NCBI RefSeq assembly: GCF_947497125.1
Contig: NZ_CANMFI010000001.1
Location: 682,001-746,000, forward strand
DNA length: 64,000 bases
Source: an uncultured Polaribacter sp.
GTDB lineage: Bacteria; Bacteroidota; Bacteroidia; Flavobacteriales; Flavobacteriaceae
Reading direction: 5' to 3'
Numbering within the stretch: position 1 is the first letter of the stretch; each line of letters opens with the position of its first letter. Positions 1-8,476 of the stretch are shown here, one piece after another. The notes beneath the pieces are model-generated. The model was not told the DNA's origin, ran no database searches, and saw nothing but the letters and a program-made list of their open reading frames with translations. The translations under genes and the position numbers were made by a program.

Positions 1-1
1 A

Positions 2-514
2 TTGGGACCACCAAGTATAGATACAACTCCATATAGATACGGATCTCCAATGAATTTTAATGGTAACGATCCAATAGGTTTGTTTAAAAACGATGTTTTA
101 ATTGATATTATTGGTGAAGAGGGAAATTCAGCTTTTCACATATCAAACGCAACTTACAGAAGAAAAAGAGCAATCACAGAACCTAACATCAATTTTAATG
201 CAAACGAATGGGATGTTTTACCTGCAAATACTTTTGATGGTATTGGTAGTCATAGCTCAACTTTATCTACTAAAGTTAATGTTTTTGAGAATTTTAGAAT
301 GTACCCAAACCCTACAAAAGGAAACACAGTATATTTTAATATAAACGAGACTGTAAACATCAATATTTACAATGTTCTTGGTAAATTGGTAACAACAACA
401 AAACTCTCTAAAAACAATACTAAAATTGATATTTCTAAATTATCTAAAGGCATTTATTTAGTTAAAATCAATTCTAAAAATCAAACAATTACTAAAAAAT
501 TAATTAAAAACTAA
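2..514 (+). CDS. C-terminal part of a secreted lamin-tail / T9SS type A protein (5' end outside window)
   Basis: The reading frame is open from the left edge, so the true start lies outside the window. The visible 170 residues begin inside a lamin-tail (LTD) beta-sandwich (NFNGNDPIGLFKNDVLIDII) and end with a T9SS type A sorting domain (YPNPTKGN, then IYNVLGK and KGIYLVKI). The tail implies export through the outer membrane by type IX secretion and surface attachment or release. It is a close paralogue of the C-terminus of the next gene, from which it is separated by 4 bp, so the missing N-terminus may also be a nuclease or phosphodiesterase (inference). Family of the tail is secure; function of the whole protein is not visible. 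Confidence 0.75.
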   Translation: MGPPSIDTTPYRYGSPMNFNGNDPIGLFKNDVLIDIIGEEGNSAFHISNATYRRKRAITEPNINFNANEWDVLPANTFDGIGSHSSTLSTKVNVFENFRMYPNPTKGNTVYFNINETVNINIYNVLGKLVTTTKLSKNNTKIDISKLSKGIYLVKINSKNQTITKKLIKN

Positions 515-518
515 CCGC

Positions 519-2534
519 ATGAAAAAACTACTACTTTTAATTACAATTGTATTCTTTTTTGCAGAAAGTAAAGCACAATTAACTCCACCAACAGCGCTAC
601 AGTCTTATTATAATGATGTTGATTTTACACTAACCGGCACAGAATTATTTAATGATTTGGCAACGGTAACAATTTCTAAACATACAAACATTTTAGAATA
701 TTTTAGCAGACATGATTATCTGTATAGTGCAGACCAAGATATTGCTAATACAGACAATGTTGTGTTAATGTATAATGGAGAAAGTAGAGACAAAAGAGAA
801 TATCAATCTGGTAGCAACCAACATACTCCACAAACATTTAACACAGAACATGTATACCCACAATCGCTTATTGTTAATAATGCTAAAGGTGATTTACATC
901 ATTTAAGAAGCTGCGATATTAATATAAATTCTAATAGAGGCAACCTTCCTTTTACAGATGGTTCTGGTAACTATGCACTTATTGGAAACGCTTGGTATCC
1001 TGGTGATGACTGGAAAGGAGATGTTGCAAGAATGATTATGTATCTTAATTTAAGGTACAATGAATCTTTTACGGATGTTGGTACCTTAAATTTATTTTTA
1101 AAATGGAATCGAGAAGATCCAGTTTCAGACTTTGAAAAACAAAGAAATACCCAAATAACAACGGCTCAAGGAAACAGAAATCCGTTTATAGACAACCCTT
1201 ATTTAGCAACTGTTATTTGGGGAGGAACTGCTGCTCAAAATACTTGGGGTGATGCAGACACTGAAGCACCTACTGTTCCCACAAATGTTACTTTAAGCAA
1301 TATTACAGCAGCAACTATCGATGTTACTTGGCTTGCTGCAACAGACAACATTGCTGTTACAACATATGAAGTATATGCAAATGGCACTTTAAACGGAGAA
1401 ACAGCCGACTTAAGTTATACAGCAACTGGTTTAGAGGCAAATACTAATTACGCAATAACAGTATTGGCTAAAGACCAATACGCCAATACATCTGCACAAT
1501 CAACTGCTGTAAACGGAACCACTTTAACAGATAATACAGCACCAACTGTACCAACAAATATTGCTATTAGCAATATTTCTGGAACCTCTTTTAAAGCAAC
1601 TTGGACCGCTTCTACAGACAACGTTGCTGTAGAAAGTTACACAATTTATATTGATGGAAGTATAAAAGGAACTACAACAAATACAGAATTTGATGTTACC
1701 GGTTTAAATATTTCTACAACTTATGCTGTAACTGTTCTTGCTAAAGATACCAGCGGAAATGAATCTGCACAAAGTGATGCTGTTAACGAAACTACAACTG
1801 ATGGTTCTGCTGCTTCTGATGAACTGTTTTTCTCTGAATATATTGAAGGTGGGGGAAACAATAAAGCAATTGAAATAGCAAACTTTACAGGGCAAACCGT
1901 TTCTTTAGCTAATTATTCTGTAAAATTAGGTTCTAACGGTCAAGATTTTGGAACACAAACATTAACATTTACAACCGAAACAATTGCTGATGGTGATGTG
2001 TTTGTTATCGGAAATTCTCAAATAACAATTTGTACTTCAGAAGTAGATGTTTTTAGCAATGTTACCTTTTTTAATGGTAATGACGTGTTGGGCTTATTTA
2101 AAAATGATGTGTTGATTGATATCATTGGCGAAGAAAATAATAGTTCTGACTTTGGTAAAAACTTAACGTTAGTAAGAAAAGCAAGCATTACTTCTCCCAA
2201 TACAGTTTATAATGCAAACGAATGGCAAGAAGGCTCTGGTGTAGATGATTGCACTAATTTAGGTACACACGATGTAAGTACTGCAAGTGTAGAAAATTTA
2301 GATAGTAAAAATTTTAAAATATACCCAAACCCTACTACTGGTAATAAAGTTTATTTTAACCTTACAAAAGAAGTTACTATTAATGTTTACAATGTTTTAG
2401 GAAAATTAATTAAAACAGAAAAAGCAAATAGTAGTAAAAACAATATTGATATTGCTACTCTGGTAAAAGGTGTTTACCTTTTAAAAATAAATACTGCGAA
2501 TGAAACTTTTACTAGAAAGTTTATCAAAAATTAA
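519..2534 (+). CDS. Secreted endonuclease I family nuclease with FnIII, lamin-tail and T9SS sorting domains
   Basis: 671 residues. A signal peptide (about 1-19, ending ESKAQ) is followed by an endonuclease I (EndA/NucM-type) domain at about 20-245 with the typical FNTEHVYPQS and GDLHHLRSCDININSNRGN signatures carrying the catalytic His and metal-binding Asn. Two fibronectin type III repeats follow (about 250-335 and 340-430), then a lamin-tail domain (about 437-570) and a T9SS type A sorting domain (about 600-671, YPNPTTGN). The protein should be exported by T9SS and degrade extracellular DNA/RNA, for nutrient acquisition. It begins 4 bp after the upstream paralogue, so the two are probably co-transcribed. 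Substrate specificity cannot be read from the sequence. Confidence 0.88.
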   Translation: MKKLLLLITIVFFFAESKAQLTPPTALQSYYNDVDFTLTGTELFNDLATVTISKHTNILEYFSRHDYLYSADQDIANTDNVVLMYNGESRDKREYQSGSNQHTPQTFNTEHVYPQSLIVNNAKGDLHHLRSCDININSNRGNLPFTDGSGNYALIGNAWYPGDDWKGDVARMIMYLNLRYNESFTDVGTLNLFLKWNREDPVSDFEKQRNTQITTAQGNRNPFIDNPYLATVIWGGTAAQNTWGDADTEAPTVPTNVTLSNITAATIDVTWLAATDNIAVTTYEVYANGTLNGETADLSYTATGLEANTNYAITVLAKDQYANTSAQSTAVNGTTLTDNTAPTVPTNIAISNISGTSFKATWTASTDNVAVESYTIYIDGSIKGTTTNTEFDVTGLNISTTYAVTVLAKDTSGNESAQSDAVNETTTDGSAASDELFFSEYIEGGGNNKAIEIANFTGQTVSLANYSVKLGSNGQDFGTQTLTFTTETIADGDVFVIGNSQITICTSEVDVFSNVTFFNGNDVLGLFKNDVLIDIIGEENNSSDFGKNLTLVRKASITSPNTVYNANEWQEGSGVDDCTNLGTHDVSTASVENLDSKNFKIYPNPTTGNKVYFNLTKEVTINVYNVLGKLIKTEKANSSKNNIDIATLVKGVYLLKINTANETFTRKFIKN

Positions 2535-2551
2535 TAAAATAGCAACATATT

Positions 2552-2586
2552 TAAAAAAAAGACTGTCTAAAATGGCAGTCTTTTTT
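2552..2586 (+). terminator. Rho-independent terminator after the nuclease gene
   Basis: Hairpin with AAAAGACTG pairing to CAGTCTTTT around a ten-base loop, followed by a T run. It lies 18 bp after the nuclease stop codon. Confidence 0.8.
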
Positions 2587-2655
2587 AGTTTATAAATACG
2601 TGAATAACTCTCTAATTTCATTTAAATAATTCATTCATTTTACCGCTAAAAAAGT

Positions 2656-2663
2656 TAAATTTG
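2656..2663 (+). promoter_or_regulatory. Putative Bacteroidota -7 element (TAAATTTG) for purL
   Basis: TAAATTTG is a perfect TAnnTTTG match 33 bp before the preferred purL ATG. It also overlaps an upstream in-frame TTG, which argues against TTG as the start. No clear -33 TTTG is visible. Confidence 0.45.
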
Positions 2664-2696
2664 CATTACAAAACAATACGCAAACACAACTTTATA

Positions 2697-5600
2697 ATGA
2701 TTCATTTCTTCGGAAACACAAATAGCAAAGTATTTGCTGTTCAAACACTAAAAGAATTAACTTCAGAAAATACTGCTAAATTAACGTGGCTTTTTGGCAA
2801 TCAACCAAAAATAGACCATACATCTTTAGACCAGTATTTTATAGGCCCAAGAAAAGCAATGATTACTCCTTGGAGTACAAATGCTGTAGAAATTACTCAA
2901 AATATGGGTATAAAAGATATTCTTAGAATAGAAGAATTTACTGCAGCTACTAAAGATTTCTCTGACTTTGACCCTATGATCTCAGAAAAATTTGAACGCC
3001 TAGATCAAGATAGTTTTACAAGCAATAGTAAGCCAGAAGCAATTTTAGAGATTGAAGACATAGCGGCTTATAACAACCAAGAAGGTTTGTCTTTAAGTGA
3101 CGAAGAAGTAAGCTACTTAGAAGAAGTTGCTACAAAAATTGGAAGAAAACTAACAGACTCTGAAGTATTTGGTTTTAGCCAGGTAAACTCTGAGCACTGT
3201 AGACACAAAATCTTTAACGGAACGTTTGTAATTGATGGTGAAGAAATGCCAACATCATTATTTAAACTAATTAAAGAAACTTCTAAAGAAAACCCGAACG
3301 ATATTGTTTCTGCGTATAAAGACAATGTTGCGTTTATCAAAGGACCAGAAGTAACTCAGTTTGCTCCAAAAACAGCAGACAAACCAGACTTTTATCAAAC
3401 TAAAAATTACGAATCAGTTATTTCTTTAAAAGCAGAGACACACAATTTTCCTACCACAGTAGAGCCTTTTAACGGAGCTGCAACCGGTTCTGGAGGAGAA
3501 ATTAGAGATCGATTAGCAGGTGGTAAAGGTTCTTTACCCTTAGCTGGTACTGCAGTATACATGACATCGTACTCTAGATTAGAAGAAAACAGGTATTGGG
3601 AACACAAGTTTAAAGAAAGAGATTGGCTGTATCAAACACCAATGGATATTTTAATAAAAGCCTCTAATGGTGCTTCTGACTTTGGTAACAAATTCGGACA
3701 ACCATTAATTACAGGCTCTGTGTTAACTTTTGAGCACGAAGAAAACAGTTCTTCTAGTGAAGCGAAGCCAAGAAAATTAGGTTTTGATAAAGTAATTATG
3801 CAAGCCGGTGGTATTGGCTATGGTAAAGCAGATCAAGCACTAAAAGATACGCCTAAAACTGGCGATAAAATTGTAATTCTTGGAGGTGAAAATTACCGAA
3901 TTGGTATGGGTGGTGCTGCGGTATCGTCTGCAGATACTGGTGAGTTTGCCTCTGGAATAGAATTAAATGCTGTACAAAGATCAAATCCAGAAATGCAAAA
4001 ACGTGCTGCCAATGCAGTTCGTGGTATGGTAGAAAGTGATGAAAATTTTATTGTTTCGATTCACGATCATGGAGCAGGCGGACATTTGAACTGTCTGTCT
4101 GAATTGGTAGAAGATACTGGCGGAAAAATAGATTTAGATAAGTTACCTGTTGGAGACCCTACCCTATCATCCAAAGAAATTATTGGCAACGAGTCTCAAG
4201 AAAGAATGGGCTTGGTTATTGCTGAAAAACACATAGAAACCTTGCAAAAAATTGCAGATAGAGAACGTTCTCCAATGTATACCGTTGGTAACGTTACTGG
4301 CAATCATCGTTTTACATTTGAATCTAAAACCAACGGAGATAAACCGATGGATTTAGCTTTAGAGGATATGTTTGGGGCATCGCCAAAAACAATTATGACA
4401 GATAAAACGGTTCTTAGAAACTACAAAAATCCTCGTTATAAAGTTAAAAATTTAGAAATTTATTTAAAACAAGTGCTGCAACTAGAAGCTGTTGCTTGTA
4501 AAGACTGGCTAACAAATAAAGTAGACAGATGTGTTGGTGGTAAAGTTGCCAAACAACAATGTGTGGGGCCGTTACAAATCCCTTTAAATAATGTTGGGGT
4601 TATGGCATTAGATTACAATGGTAAAGAGGGTGTTGCAACTTCTATTGGCCACTCGCCTATTTCTGGTTTAATACACCCAGAAGCTGGTAGTAGAAACTCT
4701 ATAACAGAGGCTTTAACAAATATTATTTGGGCTCCATTAAAAGACAATTTAAAAAGTGTATCGCTTTCTGCAAATTGGATGTGGCCATGTAAAAATGAAG
4801 GTGAAGACGCTCGTTTATACAAAGCTGTGCAAGCAATTTCTGAATTTTCGATAGATTTAGGAATTAATGTACCTACAGGTAAAGACTCTTTATCTATGAA
4901 ACAGAAATACCAAGACGATGAAGTAATTTCTCCGGGTACTGTAATTATTTCTGCAGCTGCAAATTGCAACGCAATTACCAAAGTTGTTGAGCCTGTTTTG
5001 AAGATTGACGGTGGTAACATTTATTATATTAATATTTCTCAAGACGAATATAAATTAGGCGGTAGTTCTTTTAACCAAACTTTAAATGCTATCGGTAACG
5101 AAGCACCCGATGTTACCAATGCAAGTTATGTTAAAAAGACATTTAACGTGATACAGAAACTCATAAAAGCAGATGCAATTAAAGCTGGGCATGATGTTGC
5201 TTCCGGAGGTTTGATTACTACGTTATTAGAAATGTGTTTTGCTGATGTAAATCTAGGAGCAGATTTTAATATCTCTGAATTGAATGAGTCAGACTCTATA
5301 AAAGTATTGTTTTCAGAAAATACTGGTATTGTTTTTCAGGCAGATAGCTCTGTAGAAACTTCTTTCGAAGAAGCAGGTATTACGCTTTTTAATATTGGTA
5401 AAGCAAATACAACTGGGGTTGTATCTATTACAAATAATGAAGATGTTTTTTCTTTTAATGTTGAAGAATATAGAGATGTTTGGTACAAAACCTCTTATTT
5501 ATTAGACAACAAACAAACTGCTAACAATTTAGCAAGAACTCGATTTGACAATTACAAGAAACAACCTTTACAATATACGTTTCCAAAGAACTTTACAGGA

Positions 5601-6383
5601 AAACTACCTGTAACTTCAAACTCTGTAAAACAACCTAAACCAAAGGCTGCAATTTTACGAGAAAAAGGAAGTAATTCTGAGCGAGAAATGGCAAATGCTA
5701 TGTATTTAGCTGGTTTTGATGTAAAAGATGTTCATATGACAGATTTAATATCAGGCAGAGAAACACTAGAAGACATTCAGTTTATTGGTGCTGTGGGTGG
5801 TTTTTCTAATTCTGATGTTTTAGGATCTGCTAAAGGTTGGGCAGGTGCTTTTAAATACAACGAAAAAGCAAATACTGCTCTTAAAAATTTCTTTAAAAGA
5901 GAAGACACATTGTCTGTTGGTATTTGTAACGGTGCACAGCTTTGGATGGAATTAGATTTGATAAATCCAGAGCATAAAGTTCATGGCAAACTAATACACA
6001 ACGATTCTAAAAAACACGAAAGTTCTTTTACTTCTGTAAAAATTGAAAAGAACAATTCTGTTATGCTAAGCAGCTTAGAAGGAGCTGAACTTGGTGTTTG
6101 GATTTCTCACGGAGAAGGTAAATTCAATTTGCCAGAAAAAGAAGAAAATTACAACATTGTAGGTAAATATGGTTATGAAGGATATCCGAATAATCCTAAT
6201 GGTTCTGATTATAATACAGCAATGTTATGTGATACTTCTGGAAGACATTTGGTAACAATGCCACATATAGAGCGTTCTATTTTTCAATGGAATTGGGCGA
6301 ATTACCCTACCGAAAGAAAAGATGAAGTTTCGCCTTGGTTAGAAGCATTTATAAACGCTAAAAACTGGATCGAAAAAAAGTAA
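2697..6383 (+). CDS. purL: Phosphoribosylformylglycinamidine synthase (PurL, large fused form)
   Basis: 1228 residues from the ATG at 2697, the usual size of the fused PurL. It converts FGAR, glutamine and ATP to FGAM in de novo purine synthesis in the cytosol. The N-terminal MIHFFGN stretch is typical of flavobacterial PurL. The two AIRS-type synthase halves include VNSEHCRHK, ETHNFPT and GAATGSGGEIRD. The C-terminal class I glutaminase domain has the nucleophile Cys1077 in GICNGAQ and the His/Glu pair in MPHIERS. An in-frame TTG 36 bp upstream overlaps the -7 promoter box, so ATG is preferred. A single-gene unit is likely, with terminators behind it. Confidence 0.97.
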   Translation: MIHFFGNTNSKVFAVQTLKELTSENTAKLTWLFGNQPKIDHTSLDQYFIGPRKAMITPWSTNAVEITQNMGIKDILRIEEFTAATKDFSDFDPMISEKFERLDQDSFTSNSKPEAILEIEDIAAYNNQEGLSLSDEEVSYLEEVATKIGRKLTDSEVFGFSQVNSEHCRHKIFNGTFVIDGEEMPTSLFKLIKETSKENPNDIVSAYKDNVAFIKGPEVTQFAPKTADKPDFYQTKNYESVISLKAETHNFPTTVEPFNGAATGSGGEIRDRLAGGKGSLPLAGTAVYMTSYSRLEENRYWEHKFKERDWLYQTPMDILIKASNGASDFGNKFGQPLITGSVLTFEHEENSSSSEAKPRKLGFDKVIMQAGGIGYGKADQALKDTPKTGDKIVILGGENYRIGMGGAAVSSADTGEFASGIELNAVQRSNPEMQKRAANAVRGMVESDENFIVSIHDHGAGGHLNCLSELVEDTGGKIDLDKLPVGDPTLSSKEIIGNESQERMGLVIAEKHIETLQKIADRERSPMYTVGNVTGNHRFTFESKTNGDKPMDLALEDMFGASPKTIMTDKTVLRNYKNPRYKVKNLEIYLKQVLQLEAVACKDWLTNKVDRCVGGKVAKQQCVGPLQIPLNNVGVMALDYNGKEGVATSIGHSPISGLIHPEAGSRNSITEALTNIIWAPLKDNLKSVSLSANWMWPCKNEGEDARLYKAVQAISEFSIDLGINVPTGKDSLSMKQKYQDDEVISPGTVIISAAANCNAITKVVEPVLKIDGGNIYYINISQDEYKLGGSSFNQTLNAIGNEAPDVTNASYVKKTFNVIQKLIKADAIKAGHDVASGGLITTLLEMCFADVNLGADFNISELNESDSIKVLFSENTGIVFQADSSVETSFEEAGITLFNIGKANTTGVVSITNNEDVFSFNVEEYRDVWYKTSYLLDNKQTANNLARTRFDNYKKQPLQYTFPKNFTGKLPVTSNSVKQPKPKAAILREKGSNSEREMANAMYLAGFDVKDVHMTDLISGRETLEDIQFIGAVGGFSNSDVLGSAKGWAGAFKYNEKANTALKNFFKREDTLSVGICNGAQLWMELDLINPEHKVHGKLIHNDSKKHESSFTSVKIEKNNSVMLSSLEGAELGVWISHGEGKFNLPEKEENYNIVGKYGYEGYPNNPNGSDYNTAMLCDTSGRHLVTMPHIERSIFQWNWANYPTERKDEVSPWLEAFINAKNWIEKK

Positions 6384-6410
6384 TACTTGATTAAACATAA
6401 ATTATGAAAT

Positions 6411-6437
6411 AAAAAAAGGGGAAAACCCCTATTTTTA
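6411..6437 (+). terminator. Possible terminator after purL (GGGG/CCCC hairpin with A and T tracts)
   Basis: An A-rich tract and GGGG pair with CCCC and a following T tract around an AAAA loop, 28 bp after the purL stop. The A/T symmetry would allow use on either strand. Confidence 0.5.
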
Positions 6438-6510
6438 AGAACCTAATTTAATTTAACTTGCAATCACTTATAGTAATGGTTAGATTAGGGGCTAATGATT
6501 ACTAAATTTT

Positions 6511-6544
6511 AACTAGCTTCTTAAAAGGAGCTAGTTTTTTTTTT
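6511..6544 (+). terminator. Strong rho-independent terminator between purL and acyl-CoA ligase 1
   Basis: AACTAGCTTCTT pairs with AAGGAGCTAGTT (one wobble) and is followed by at least ten T. A weaker dyad (TAGTAAT...ATTACTA, about 6472-6505) lies just upstream. The 220-bp gap holds no gene that I can see. Confidence 0.8.
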
Positions 6545-6603
6545 AATTGGTAGTATAAAAACTAAAACTTCTTATTTAAAATTACTTTGTTATATTTAGG
6601 TCT

Positions 6604-8385
6604 ATGATAGATAATATGACAAAACAAATTTCTAGATTATTCGATTTTCCATACTACCAATTAAATAAAAACCCACAAGAGAGATGTTTCAACTTTAAAA
6701 AAGGAAACGAATGGCAATCTATTTCAAGTAAACAATATGTACTAGAAGCAAATAAAGTAAGTGCTTCTTTATTAAGTTTAGGCATTAAGCCTAATGATAA
6801 AATTGCAATTATTACAGAAAACAACAATGTTAATTGGCATATATTAGATATTGGAATACTTCAAATTGGAGCACAAAACATCCCTTTATATGCAACATTA
6901 TCCGAAAAAGATTATACATATATACTACAACATTCTGATGCTACTATTTGTTTTGTTTCTTCAGATGAAATTTATAACAAAGTAAAAGCGATAGCAACTG
7001 ATACTCAACTAAAAAACATATTCTCTTTAGAAAATATGGACACTAGTTATAGCTGGAATTATTTTTTAAAGTTGGGCGAAAAAGAAAACTATAACTCAAA
7101 AATAAGCACTTTAAAAAACAATGTAAAGACAGATGATTTAGCTACAATAATATATACTTCTGGTACTACAGGCACCCCAAAAGGAGTAATGCTAAGTCAT
7201 AAAAACATTATTAGTGCCGTTTTTTCTGTTGATGCCTCTTTACAGCCAATACACAAAAAACCAATTAGAGTTATAAGCTACTTACCTATTTGTCATATTT
7301 TTGAAAGAGCCTCTAATTACTTCAATCAATATAACTCTGCTGAAATTTATTTTGCCGAAAGCATCGAAAAGTTGGGTGATACAATTAGAGAAGTCAAACC
7401 TCATTACCTAGCAATTGTTCCGCGTTTATTAGAAAAAATATTCGATAAAATTGTAGACAAAGGCAGCCATCTAAATGGTGTAAAAAAAGTACTCTTTTTT
7501 TGGGCTTTAAATTTAGCAGAAACTTACGAACCATATTCAAAAAACAGACCTTGGTATCATTTTAAATTAGCAATTGCAAACCTATTTATATTCTCTAAAT
7601 GGAGAAAAGCTTTGGGTAACAATTTACAATATATGATTTCTGGCAGTGCACCCTTACAACCAAAATTAGTACGAATTTTTACCGCCGCAAAAATTCCTGT
7701 TTTTGAAGGCTATGGAATGACAGAATCTTCGCCAAGTGGAAGCGTAAACGACTTAAGAAATCAAAATTTTAAAATTGGTACTGTAGGCAAAGCTGTAAAA
7801 GGTGTTGAACTTAAAATTGCAGAAGATGGAGAAATTTTAATGAAGGGCGATAACATTATGCTAGGCTACTATAAAAACCCAGAAATGACTGCAAAAACAA
7901 TTATAGACGGTTATTTATATACAGGAGATATAGGGAAAATTGATGCCGAAGGTTTTTTAACAATCACTGATAGAAAAAAAGAAATTTTTAAAACATCTGG
8001 CGGAAAATATATTGCCCCAGCGGCTTTAGAAAGTCAGCTTAAACAATCTCGCTTTATTGAACAAGTTTTAGTTGTTGGTGAAGGAGAAAAAATGCCAGCA
8101 GCAATTATACAATTAAATATAGATTTTGTTGTTGAATGGGCAAAAAGACATCAACACAAAATAAAAGAGATCAGTACCGATAAAAAAATTAGAGCTCGTA
8201 TTCAAAAAGAAATTGAATATTATAATGAAAGCTTTGGGAAATGGGAACAAATAAAAAAGTTTGAAATTACACCCGATGAATGGACAATTGAGGCAGGACA
8301 CTTGACACCTACTCTAAAAATGAAGCGAAAAATAATACTAAAAAAATACCGTTCTCTTTATCAAAAAATATATAATGTGTCTTAA
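6604..8385 (+). CDS. Long-chain acyl-CoA synthetase (AMP-binding, FadD-like), copy 1
   Basis: 593 residues. Member of the ANL superfamily that activates a fatty acid to acyl-AMP and then acyl-CoA. The P-loop-like AMP-binding signature is IIYTSGTTGTPKGVMLSH (about residues 182-199). The adenine-binding region is GYGMTESSPSG, the hinge/ribose motif YTGDIG...TDRKKE, and the C-terminal catalytic Lys lies in HLTPTLKMKR. No signal peptide, so cytosolic or membrane-associated. It is followed 91 bp later by a close paralogue. ATG at 6604 was chosen; the second Met at 6616 is also possible. A one-mismatch -7 box (TTACTTTG, 6582-6589) precedes it. Chain-length preference is not visible. Confidence 0.9.
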   Translation: MIDNMTKQISRLFDFPYYQLNKNPQERCFNFKKGNEWQSISSKQYVLEANKVSASLLSLGIKPNDKIAIITENNNVNWHILDIGILQIGAQNIPLYATLSEKDYTYILQHSDATICFVSSDEIYNKVKAIATDTQLKNIFSLENMDTSYSWNYFLKLGEKENYNSKISTLKNNVKTDDLATIIYTSGTTGTPKGVMLSHKNIISAVFSVDASLQPIHKKPIRVISYLPICHIFERASNYFNQYNSAEIYFAESIEKLGDTIREVKPHYLAIVPRLLEKIFDKIVDKGSHLNGVKKVLFFWALNLAETYEPYSKNRPWYHFKLAIANLFIFSKWRKALGNNLQYMISGSAPLQPKLVRIFTAAKIPVFEGYGMTESSPSGSVNDLRNQNFKIGTVGKAVKGVELKIAEDGEILMKGDNIMLGYYKNPEMTAKTIIDGYLYTGDIGKIDAEGFLTITDRKKEIFKTSGGKYIAPAALESQLKQSRFIEQVLVVGEGEKMPAAIIQLNIDFVVEWAKRHQHKIKEISTDKKIRARIQKEIEYYNESFGKWEQIKKFEITPDEWTIEAGHLTPTLKMKRKIILKKYRSLYQKIYNVS

Positions 8386-8425
8386 AAATTAATTTATCTT
8401 TATTTTTAAACTCTTAAAATAAGTA

Positions 8426-8456
8426 TTTGTTAAATTGAGCTAAAAGAGTTAATTTG
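8426..8456 (+). promoter_or_regulatory. Putative sigma-A promoter of acyl-CoA ligase 2 (TTTG-N19-TTAATTTG)
   Basis: TTTG at 8426-8429 is followed after exactly 19 bp by TTAATTTG (one mismatch to TAnnTTTG). This is the standard Bacteroidota -33/-7 geometry and lies 20 bp before the ATG. The second ligase can therefore probably be transcribed on its own. Confidence 0.5.
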
Positions 8457-8476
8457 CCTACTTCAAAATAACATGT

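Noticed and set aside
2661..2696. TTG start 12 codons upstream for purL
   Set aside because: It overlaps the perfect TAAATTTG promoter box, and the ATG at 2697 gives the family-typical MIHFFGN start.
4613..5020. 135-codon minus-strand frame inside purL
   Set aside because: It is an antisense shadow of a strongly conserved enzyme region with no signals of its own.
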